Source: Leuctra nigra
Taxonomy: Eukaryota > Arthropoda > Insecta > Plecoptera > Leuctridae
Direction: 5' to 3'
Assembly: GCA_934045905.1 (NCBI GenBank)
Contig: OW203767.1
Coordinates: 20,029,073-20,093,072, forward strand
Length of the DNA: 64,000 nt
Under the pieces are notes generated by a model. It was not told the DNA's origin, did not search any database, and saw only the letters and a list, made by a program, of their open reading frames with translations. Each line of letters starts with the position of its first letter. Within the stretch, counting starts at the first letter, position 1. Of this stretch, positions 23,601 through 32,500 are shown piece after piece. The position numbers were made by a program, and so were the translations under genes.

Positions 23601-24570
23601 CAGACAGTCAGTGTGGTGGCCAGGAATGAGCCAGCATATTATAGATGTAGTTAACAAATGTCAACATTGTTTGGAACACCGGGAAAATCCACAAGAACCG
23701 TTATTGACAACACCTTTGCCAGAGCGAGCATGGCAGAGAGTAGCCATGGATTTGTTTCAACTCAAGGAACACAAGTATTTGATAATTGTAGATTATTACT
23801 CAAAGTTCCCTGAAGTATTATTGTTGGATAAAACCACCAGCAAGTATGTCATCAATCGCATCAAGTCGGTATTTGCGAGGTATGGAATTCCGGAAGAAGT
23901 TGTTTCAGACAACGGACCGCAGTTCAGCTCAGACGAGTTTCGAAGATTCGCAACAACCTACGGATTCAAGCATGTGACCAGCAGCCCAAGATATCCAAAG
24001 GCGAACGGACTTGCGGAACGGACAGTGAAAACCATGAAAGGTATCCTGCAGAAGTCAGAAGATGTATATCTCGGAATGCTAGCATACCGATCAACACCAC
24101 TAGCATCAGGGCGTAGTCCGGCGCAGATGCTAATGAGCCGACAGCCAAGAACAACGCTAGTAACTGCTTCGGACAACCTACTACCTAATCAAATCAACAC
24201 CCAAGCGTGGAGAAGGAGGGAAGAGGCTAGGAAAGCGAAGCAGAAGCACGATTACGACCGAAGACATCGTGCCAGAGAGTTACCACCGTTAGAATTAGGT
24301 TCACATGTATATGTTACAGATCAGAAGAAATATGGCCAGGTGATAGCAGCCGGTACCACTCCGCGGTCATATCATGTAGAGACATCAGAGGGGACACTCA
24401 GAAGAAATCGAGTCCACCTCATGCCATCACCGAAACCAGATGTGCCCGGTCCGGCAGCAGCGGACGAGCCACAGGATGAACCACAGGATGAACCAGCAAC
24501 ACCACCCGGAGCATATCGTTCTAGGCGGGGCAGAGTCATTCAAAGACCACAAAGATTCAATGATTATTAG
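20620..24570 (+). CDS. Gypsy-type Gag-Pol polyprotein (single frame)
   Basis: It codes for 1,316 residues from the ATG in GAAAAATGG; the frame is open further upstream into the LTR but without an ATG. Domain order: gag-like N-terminus; two zinc knuckles near residues 246 and 266 (CTRCGRTPSH, CRSCNIMGHFEKHC); aspartic protease (DTGADVTVLS, about 331); reverse transcriptase (FNRVPFGITSAP, HMDDVLIF, about 610); RNase H (TTDASSFGLG, about 755); integrase HHCC finger (about 980-1017); and catalytic D1044, D1097, E1133 with D-35-E spacing. The order RT-RNaseH-IN is that of Ty3/Gypsy elements. Gag and Pol are fused without a frameshift. All catalytic motifs are present and no stop breaks the frame. 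Confidence 0.95.
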   Translation: MVLGDEANVHVQQQPLPQADSTTQLQPPPKFDFTDPQTWTRWIRRYERFRISSCLDKASKSRQVHHLIYCMGDEAEDILLSMELTALEEDDYELVVEKFNSHFVKRRNVIFERAKFHQRKQEEGESAAEFITSLYTLVKHCAYGALQEELIRDRLVVGLRDTKLSETLQMDAELTLKKAIDKVRVHEDIRGQQKILRGLESNDANVDMVKSNKPKFQHSGARSHQQQEHFKPSSSYSGQNKSADRCTRCGRTPSHPIRDCPAREVKCRSCNIMGHFEKHCRSKKKQSTVHEVRTGGQQPEVYLGTIDGDTTDDPWFVTLLVNGKRTQFKIDTGADVTVLSEEEYKSRFSKHKLSPTTKTLLGPGRATLDVKGQFKATFQVKQNKSVQDIFVVSNLSSALLGRPAIRSLNLVQQIHAVKQIDPLSQGDVKKEYPSLFTGLGELKGEYKIRLQAGAEPFAIAVPRRVAIPLLPKVKEELEKMEKAGVISKVDEPTDWCAGMVVVPKKNGNVRICVDLTHLNRSVQRERHIMPAMEETLGHLGRATVFSKLDANSGFWQIKLSEESRKLTTFITPYGRYWFNRVPFGITSAPEVYQRKMSELLEGLPGVVCHMDDVLIFGETRKEHDQRLSAVLTAISNAGVTLNEAKCEFGVSTVKFLGYILGESGVKVDPSKTSAINLMKSPKDVSGVRRLLGMTNQLMKFVPNLAVMTKPIRELLSGDNFQWGAPQEEAFTKIKEKLTTTPTLMFYDVNREIRLTTDASSFGLGCVLEQLDESNVWRPVAYASRSLTDTETRYAQIEKEALGIVWACDRFQNFLIGKQFHVHTDHLPLVPIMLKKSLSDLSPRILRMRMKLMRFAFTISHVPGKDLHTADTLSREPVEIASAQCCEFEAEINECVDQVIGELPATDARLDEIRKAQQEDRTSQQVKRYIADGWPSKRDLAANAAPFFQERGNLTVQQGLLMKDQRLYIPGSMQKEILHRIHEGHLGINKCRERARQSVWWPGMSQHIIDVVNKCQHCLEHRENPQEPLLTTPLPERAWQRVAMDLFQLKEHKYLIIVDYYSKFPEVLLLDKTTSKYVINRIKSVFARYGIPEEVVSDNGPQFSSDEFRRFATTYGFKHVTSSPRYPKANGLAERTVKTMKGILQKSEDVYLGMLAYRSTPLASGRSPAQMLMSRQPRTTLVTASDNLLPNQINTQAWRRREEARKAKQKHDYDRRHRARELPPLELGSHVYVTDQKKYGQVIAAGTTPRSYHVETSEGTLRRNRVHLMPSPKPDVPGPAAADEPQDEPQDEPATPPGAYRSRRGRVIQRPQRFNDY

Positions 24571-24652
24571 CATTGTCTAATTCTAACATTTGTACTATTA
24601 GTTTGAAATTTCATAAGTTGTATTCATGTTTGTTAGTACCCAAAAAGGGGGA

Positions 24653-24851
24653 TGTGATGTTGGCTAGAACTGATGATCTAGAAGGCAGTGCCAACAGGAA
24701 GTGAACATAGTCTCTAGTGTGACTAGAGTGGTTACATTGTTAGTTGCTGGCTGTTTTAGAATAAAGAAGACTACCACATTATATTCTTATAATTATCTGT
24801 TTCAATTAAATAACTTATGTAGTTTATTAAGTATTGATTGATAACAACACA
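24653..24851 (+). repeat. 3' LTR of Gypsy-type element
   Basis: This 199-bp copy matches the 5' LTR at every base I compared. It follows the polypurine tract at 24,641-24,652 and is followed by target duplication GAGGT. Confidence 0.95.
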
Positions 24852-24856
24852 GAGGT

Positions 24857-25362
24857 TACACAAAAAAAGGCTATTAGGTTTGTAGGCTTCTATCTAGAGG
24901 TAGGTAACATCCTACTTGCTATGTGTAGGTAGCCTACATTTATTTACGTGTATAACTTATAATAATTACCGTCATCCAGCGTACAGCAAACTAGGTAATC
25001 TCCTGAGCAGTAAACAATCGCAATTCAGGATGAAAGGAAGGTAGGACGTAGTAGAAAGAAATTACCTAGCAAGAAATTAGTGAAGTTTATAGCACTTTTG
25101 CACATTCAACAGTCCACTTAAATACAAAATGGCCGATAGTAGTACACCGGTCGGCGGTCTTTCTCTTCGCTCATTGGCGGGAAAATTTTTGACGTTTCAC
25201 AATCAGGTCTACCAACATAAAAATACATATTTTAAGTTGGTGCGCCTTATTGATTAGTTTTCAGGTGGCCGTGTTTCTAGCGCGTTTGTTTCAAAATCGC
25301 AATCATACAAGATTTTTTGAGTACTAGGTACCTCCACTTTTTCAACATAATCAAGTTTTAAA
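24857..25362. other. Upstream region of the small membrane-protein gene
   Basis: It contains a CATTGGCGGGAAA-type motif near 25,175 and an AAAATGGCCGATAG segment at about 25,125. Both are common near insect promoters, so this may hold transcription start sites for the 75-residue gene. A short ATG frame (about 40 codons from 25,128) is probably not coding. Confidence 0.35.
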
Positions 25363-25681
25363 ATGGGAGCTGGAAAAGGTGGAAATCCTCTATTTTGTTT
25401 CCTTTGGTTCCTTGTACTATGTTGTGTCTCACTTTGGCTAGCAGGCTTCTGCTGTGGTTTTTATATCATCTGTTCTGTATTTGCAGCATGCATCGAACCG
25501 TGTGGGGTACAGAAACATTATTACCTACTCCTACTGAACTAACTATATTGATTCTTATTTTGAACTTATAGTCACTCTAAAACATTTTTTTCACCAGGAT
25601 GCGGCTGACTTCTTCATGAAAGGAATAGAATTTCCTGGATACTGTGCCAAAGCGATGGTAGGATGCAAGAGCTGTAATTAG
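25363..25681 (+). CDS. Small 75-residue membrane protein, two exons
   Basis: Exon 1 is 25363-25506 (48 codons, ending CGG at donor GGG|GTACAG). Exon 2 is 25598-25681, after acceptor TTTCACCAG. The junction is phase 0. The protein starts MGAGKGGNPLFCFLWF, has one or two hydrophobic segments (residues ~8-42) rich in Cys, a short CIEPCG turn at the junction, then DAADFFMKGIEFPGYC and ends KSCN. I recall similar short insect proteins beginning MGAGKGGNP of unknown function; no name is assigned. AATAAA lies about 70 bp past the stop (25,751). The exon-joined frame with canonical sites is the main support. Confidence 0.75.
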
Positions 25682-25970
25682 AATAATGAAGAGAACAACA
25701 TGATGCGTCAGCGTAACTGTTCTTCCCATTGTTGAGCTGATTCAAATCAGAATAAAGAAACTGCTTACCTACTCTCAAAACTATGAAGAATTTTTTGATA
25801 TTTTGTTCCTTATACCTTGTGGATTCTTCATTCGATATTGTATTGAAATGGAGAAGTAGGTTACCTATCTGCAAAACATTGTAGAGTATGGATGCCTAAA
25901 GCAAAATTAAATGTCTTATTGAGATTGAGGAGTACATTGTCTTTGTTTCATTAACCTACAAGTGGTCACC

Positions 25971-26110
25971 TGGGGGGTTATTCTAAATTCCCTTGTCGTC
26001 TCGTTTCACGTGATACGGGCTCACTGCACACTGAAGTGCTATCTATTTAACATGGCAGTGACGCCGTATCAATTGATACGAGACGACAAGGAAATTTAGA
26101 ATCACCCTCC
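25971..26110. mobile_element. Palindromic MITE (GGGTTATTCTAAATT type)
   Basis: The arms TTCTAAATTCCCTTGTCGTC and GACGACAAGGAAATTTAGAA pair over about 35 bp, with outer GGGGGGT versus ACCCTCC. The remaining ~70 bp is loop with partial pairing (GATACGGGC/GCCGTATC). Confidence 0.65.
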
Positions 26111-26220
26111 TGAGGTGGGATTCTATAACTCCATTGCGATCACTTAGCAATTTCTTCCATAAGGATTAACATTAAAATTATTGCTAAGCGGTCGCAATGG
26201 AGTTATAGAATCCCACCTCA
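26111..26220. mobile_element. Near-perfect 110-bp palindromic MITE
   Basis: TGAGGTGGGATTCTATAACT pairs with AGTTATAGAATCCCACCTCA, continuing through CCATTGCGATCACTTAGCAA. It sits directly next to the previous hairpin. Confidence 0.7.
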
Positions 26221-26303
26221 GGGCGGTGGTCAGACCCCAGCCTTGCAATATTTTTGTTTATTTAGCAGCACTTTAGGCAATTTTCATCTCAGTGACCTTC
26301 AAG

Positions 26304-27539
26304 TAGGGCTCCCATAATCTAAATGTGAAAAAGCGGGACAAAAAAATTCCAGATATGCGGGTCCGGGGCGCATAGCCCCGGGAAAAATTTGAAGTTCATA
26401 ACATGATTTAGAGCAATTCTATGCACTTTTGACAGGAAATAAACTGTGTTTATTTTTATTGAACGTGCGTAGTTTTGTTTCCTTGAATGGGTACCTACTA
26501 ATTATATTATCATGTACTTATTACCTACCTATTTTAAGGTGGCTGCATATCACGTGACTTTTCAACCAAAAAGCTACACATTTTCATTTGGAAGGGTTCA
26601 GTTTAGCAAATACTTCTCACTCATCAGATAAGTTAGGACACATCAGTTGGAACTTATCTACGCAGAAAAGAACTGCGAAAATAACATATTAGATGATTTA
26701 ACTTCCTTGCACCTAAATATTCTCAAATCAAGACCTGAAGTTTAAGGAAATCCTATGAGTTGCCAAGAACAGCAAACTTTAATCTAATAAAAGGGCACAT
26801 ATGCATCACAAACCTGACACAATTTTGCCAACAAAACATGCGCTCTTTCTTCATCTTTCCAACGAAATGTTGAGATATAAATTATATCCACTATTATGAA
26901 TGTAATATTTAAAATAACAGCACTGGGTTTTGACAGCTTTCAAACGCGTACGTATACACGATAATTGTGTTGTTTTTATTATAAAACCACTGCAAAATTA
27001 AATAATATTGTCTGCAAATATTGATAAGCTCCAGTATGCAGTGAAATTCCTTCATAAATCACCTTGGATTACTCAGCATGAACGATGTAAGGTATGTACT
27101 CATAGGTAACTATTTCTTTTGATCGGATGTAGAGAAATAAAGTCACGTGATATGTATTGGCCTTAAATGTCTCCAAAGAGGTTACGTTTGTTTTGTATAA
27201 AAGATGAGGGATAAACCGAAGGAAGTCAATGACAATCATGATTTAGATAATATTTATAATATAATTTTTATACATAATAGTTATTATGAATGTGTTAAAT
27301 TATTGAATAATCTTGATAATCTCAAGGATTGATGTACGTCTCTGACTTGTTAATAATGCAGAGTGCATTTGAATGAAAATGAGCGAGATTTTTGACTTGT
27401 TAGAAAAGCGGGACAAATACACCGAGCTGAACCTAGCCTTCCATCCTCCAGCCTGTTTTTTTAAATGTTGTGGGAACAACGGGACACTACCTCAAAAGAA
27501 GGGACTGTCCCGTCAAAAACGGTACGGATGGGAGCCCTA
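26304..27539. mobile_element. hAT-type element with GGGACA motifs
   Basis: It begins TAGGGCTCCCATAATC and ends GGATGGGAGCCCTA, with a perfect 8-bp duplication CCTTCAAG (26296-26303 and 27540-27547). GCGGGACA/TGTCCCG motifs recur near both ends. The interior is AT-rich with no transposase; the 27373-27624 open frame is only its right end. Confidence 0.8.
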
Positions 27540-28089
27540 CCTTCAAGTCACTAGTAGACAAGACAAACAATGCTGCAAACCTAAACAAAAATCATTGAGC
27601 GTCAAACACTATAAATATTGCTAAATAACTATACTCAATATTTAGCCCCGACGAACATTATGAGAACCAAAATGATCGACGGGGATGTGCTCAAGAGAAC
27701 AACGTTTATTGGAATCGGTTATCTTGATTTCTTTTGAAATTACAGCGAGTTTTGCAAGAGCTTACTTGAGCTATTTTTACCAATCAGGATCAGGTTCAAG
27801 GTCATGTTACTTGAGAAGAGTGAATCTGAAAAATTTGAAAAAATTTATTTGATCTCAACTAGTATTGAGTTACAGCTTTGAAAATTTTGAAAATTATAAA
27901 AAATCATGCCGCAACGAATTTTTGTAAATTGGACGATTTTCAATGGAACAACTCCTATGCTAAACGCATTGGAAATTACGCATAATTCAATGACCATGGA
28001 AGCATAATATGTCACCTTATTTATCAATCAATATATATTTTCCTATTAAATATGATCAATGTATCCATAGTGTATGTATGTACGTAGGA

Positions 28090-28960
28090 CAAATAAAAAT
28101 ACTAGGAAAACGCTCTGAGTAACGCGTTGATGAGCGAGCACGGATACGCAGAACACCTCGAACCGAAATTCTGTCTATCGAAAATATCATTAAAAGCCAA
28201 TAATTCTTGAATTTCGTCAGACTTGAATAAAAATCTATAAATATTCCCAAAATGTTAGTATCAACCTTTATGATTGAACTGTTCCTTGTTAATATTCAAA
28301 AATCACAGGATCTCTTTAAAAAAATATACCTGGGACCACTCAAATCATATGATATTAGCTTGTGTACACAATATCAGATCAATCTGTTGAACGGTCATTA
28401 TAGTTTCATTTCGTTTGAAACTTTCTGCTCTAACTACCTTGCCTTGAACTGAAGATTCGAAGTCGCCGTGAATTTGACAGCCAACACGCAAAATGTCCCT
28501 AAAATTACAAAAACTTTTGAAAATAACGACAGATTTGACTGAAAATTGGCAAAAATACCTTAAATGTTGGTACCAATGACCATGCAAAGTTTTTAGTTTG
28601 TCGGTCAATCGGTTCTAGTTTAAATTTCAAAAATCACAGGAAAAATGGTTTCAAATTTGAACCAATTATGATTAGGTACAATGTTGGTTGCAATGACTTT
28701 GCTAAATTTCAAATTGATAAAACCAACCAATCGAAAGATAATTTTTTTAAAATTTGAACCAATCAGGGGATTTCAAAAAAATTAGGGTCTGCAACGCCCG
28801 GAAATGGTCAGTACATGTGTGCAAATTTTCAGCTTGATCGAAGAAAAACTGTGACTTGTATATCGTCAGTAACAGAAAAAAAAAACAGAGAAAAAAAACA
28901 GAGGTCTGTGCCAAAAGAGCCAAAAGGAGACGCTCGCTTCGCTCGCTCAATAATAAATGA
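28090..28960. repeat. Interspersed repeat, copy 1 (reverse of 57.0-57.5 kb)
   Basis: Phrases here, such as CTAGGAAAACGCTCTG and the GATCAATCTGTTGAACGG region, recur in reverse complement at 57,000-57,460. It is AT-rich, non-coding and ends near GACGCTCGCTTCGCTCGCTC (28,930). The class is unknown. Confidence 0.5.
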
Positions 28961-29159
28961 CACTCAATTTTCTGATATAAATAATATATTTAGGTACTAT
29001 GTAAAAAAATAGCAAGGATCAACTAAAATTTCCTATTTTTCCAGCTTTTCATTTTTTTTTATTATCACATATTTATTTACATTAATAAACACTTAAATTC
29101 CACACTAAGTAGAGTAAATTTCTTATAGGCTAAATACATTTAGTAATGCCAGCTAGCCA

Positions 29160-29230
29160 GGCCCGTCACATTTGTCTTCCTTCTCATCCTCTTCACCCTC
29201 CTTCCTTTCTTCCTTTCTTCTTCCTCTTCT

Positions 29231-29277
<47 letters not shown>

Positions 29278-29290
29278 TTCTTCCTCTTAT
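29160..29290. repeat. CTT-rich microsatellite
   Basis: A pyrimidine-only stretch of CTT/CCTCTT repeats lies 3' of the ionotropic receptor gene. The open frame over it is Phe/Leu low-complexity and not a gene. Confidence 0.8.
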
Positions 29291-29500
29291 TAAATTTCAA
29301 AAGTTTGAAAATTTCTAAATTTGAACTAATCACTTCCTATATTTATTATTTTAGTATTGACTCGTATTGAGGTCGATGTTTTCATCGTAGCCATCGAGCG
29401 ACCTTAAATAGCATTAATTCAGCTTAAGATATGCATCACTCTTAAATATTACAATACAATTTACCATAAAGCTTAGTTTAGAAATTGAAAAGCTACATCT

Positions 29501-32500
29501 TTATTTATGTTGAACTAAACGAACCCAATGCAATCTAGTACGTCGTTTCATGCGGATGCGTAAACCACGATTAATGCGAAGCCGCGTCTTCAACCGGTTC
29601 CACCAATACCGACCCAGCATCTCCGTGAAGAGTAGTAAACTGCCGATGGTAATGCCGGCCACCATGATGGAGAATATGGGAGTGACCGCCTCAAGAGAGA
29701 CGCTGATGAAGATGCTCCCGGCTTCCGGCATCGACGTCGACCAGGCATTCACACGCAGACGGTTCAGAACACCTGCGTTGCGGAGGTATTGAAGACTGCA
29801 GAGGGAGAGAAAACATATCTTATGAAGATACATATCACGCAGACGGTTCAGAACACCTGCATTGCAGAGGTATTGAAGACTGCAGAGGGAGAGAAAACAT
29901 ATCTAATGAAGATACATATCACGCAGACGGTTCAGAACACCTGCATTGCTGAGGTATTGAAGACTGCAGAGGGAGAGAAAACATATCTTATGAAGATACA
30001 TATCACGCAGACGGTTCAGAACACCTGCATTGCAGAGGTATTGAAGACTGCAGAGGGAGAGAAAACATATCTTATGAAGATACCTATCACGCAGACGGTT
30101 CAGAACACCTGCATTGCAGAGGTATTGAAGACTGCAGAGGGAGAGAAAACATATCTAATGAAGATACATATCACGCAGACGGTTCAGAAGACCTGCATTG
30201 CAGAGGTATTGAAGACTGCAGAGGGAGAGAAAACATATCTTATGAAGATACATATCACGCAGACGGTTCAGAAGACCTGCATTGCTGAGGTATTGAAGAC
30301 TGCAGAGGGAGAGAAAACATATCTAATGAAGATACATATCACGCAGACGGTTCAGAAGACCTGCATTGCAGAGGTATTGAAGACTGCAGAGGGAGAGAAA
30401 ACATATCTAATGAAGATACATATCACGCAGACGGTTCAGAACACCTGCATTGCAGAGGTATTGAAGACTGCAGAGGGAGAGAAAACATATCTAATGAAGA
30501 TACATATCACGCAGACGGTTCAGAACACCTGCATTGCAGAGGTATTGAAGACTGCAGAGGGAGAGAAAACATATCTAATGAAGATACATATCACGCAGAC
30601 GGTTCAGAACACCTGCATTGCAGAGGTATTGAAGACTGCAGAGGGAGAGAAAACATATCTAATGAAGATACATATCACGCAGACGGTTCAGAACACCTGC
30701 ATTGCAGAGGTATTGAAGACTGCAGAGGGAGAGAAAACATATCTAATGAAGATACATATCACGCAGACGGTTCAGAACACCTGCATTGCAGAGGTATTGA
30801 AGACTGCAGAGGGAGAGAAAACATATCTAATGAAGATACATATCACGCAGACGGTTCAGAACACCTGCATTGCAGAGGTATTGAAGACTGCAGAGGGAGA
30901 GAAAACATATCTAATGAAGATACATATCACGCAGACGGTTCAGAACACCTGCATTGCTGAGGTATTGAAGACTGCAGAGGGAGAGAAAACATATCTAATG
31001 AAGATACATATCACGCAGACGGTTCAGAACACCTGCATTGCAGATGTATTGAAGACTGCAGAGGGAGAGAAAACAAATCTTATGAAGATACATATCACGC
31101 AGACGGTTCAGAACACCTGCATTGCAGAGGTATTGAAGACTGCAGAGAGAGAGAAAACATATCTAATGAAGATAGGAGCTTGGCATCGAAGTTAAAACTT
31201 GTAACTAAAGCCCGATTTACACGGTACAATTTCTTGAACAACTTATGTGTCGCATTCCCATTTTTCATACAATTTTGCATTTACACGAAGCAACTTTCTG
31301 TCACCGAACTTAAAACATGTTCTAATTTCCTTCAAGAAATGTGACAAAGACTGTGCCAAAGACTGTGACACAGAAGTTGTTCAATAAATGTGACCGTGTA
31401 AATAGGGCTTAAGGTTGAAATGTTGTTTGAATTTAATAAAGTTTGGGTTTTTACTGCACACTTGTGGTGGCTCCTCTACCATTCATCTGATCAATCTAAA
31501 ATTTGGCACATATGGACATCTTTTATTTGTCTGGGCCTTAACGTCGCACTGTTCTGCAGCGAGGCTAATGGCGACGGAAATATGGACGGGCATATGGACA
31601 TCATTGCATAAAATCACCTGCCTGGTTTTAAATCCGTTTGGCTCTTTTAGGTTGAAAAGTCATAGGGTCGTTCCACCGGAATTAGACCAGTGGTCGTTGC
31701 GGCACTATTTAATACAATTTTCTAACTTTGCTCACAGAAACATATATACTTATGAATGTAAAAACGATTTTTTGCATATTTTTTACTTTTGTCGTTTAGA
31801 AGATACGGGCCTTAGAGGTTTGGAGAACAAGCAAAATAAGGGTAAACGGCAAGTCTTACATTTGTACCAAAAACAAAGATAATTGTGTTCCACCAGCGTT
31901 GTTAGATTCAGAAAATGTTCATCTTTCAATAAAAAAATTCAACATTTGATTTGGGAAACTCTAACTGTGCAAATTTGGGGTGCATATTTTCGGCGGGAAA
32001 TCGTGTTTTTTTTTATTTTTGAGCCAATGTTTTTCGTTCAATGTTAGTTATTTCAAAACAAATATTTTTGTGTATGAACTACATACCAAGTGGTATAATA
32101 ATTAGCTGATAAACATTTAAAATTATTCCATTAACCTAGCTAAAAAAATATTCAAATATTTGGGAATTCAATTTTTTCCCATTTTCAAGGTCATCGTACG
32201 GAAAAGGGGGACCTCGTATAATCTGGTGGAACATACACTAAGATTGGCGAATATAAGGTTGATAATTACTGAAAGTTTTGTTTTGTATATTGGCTTGGTA
32301 TAGAAGTTACGATACTGTCCTTGTGGTCAAAATTGAAAATAAATTAATTTTTGACATTTTTGAGGTCATAGTACGGAAAAGGGGGACCACATATATTCTG
32401 GAAAGAGATGCGCTTACATTCACGTATATAAGGTTAGTAATTACCGAAAGTTTTGTTTTGTATATTAGTTTGGTATAGAAGTTAGGTATCATTGATGAGG

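Larger units (their letters stand above)
20343..24851 (+). mobile_element. Complete Gypsy-type LTR retrotransposon
   Basis: Two 199-bp LTRs (20343-20541 and 24653-24851) look identical base for base, begin TGTGATG and end ACACA. They are flanked by a perfect 5-bp duplication GAGGT (20338-20342 and 24852-24856). A polypurine tract AAAAAGGGGGA precedes the 3' LTR. The sequence just after the 5' LTR (TGGTGGCGGCGCG) sits in the primer-binding position; I do not assign a tRNA. One long gag-pol frame fills the interior and no env is present. Identical LTRs imply very recent insertion. Confidence 0.95.

Noticed and set aside
25128..25256. ~42-codon frame from ATGGCCGATAG upstream of the small membrane gene
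   Set aside because: No splice continuity or recognisable domain; more likely 5' UTR or promoter sequence.
29146..29370. 74-codon Phe-rich frame
   Set aside because: It is a translation of a CTT microsatellite.
29754..31174. CRISPR-like regular array
   Set aside because: Units are contiguous with no unique spacers, and the sequence is a eukaryotic intron/exon junction.
29789..31195. 468-codon plus-strand open frame of perfect 28-residue repeats
   Set aside because: It exists only because the 84-bp unit is a multiple of three and lacks stops in that frame. The unit derives from the IR splice junction on the other strand.
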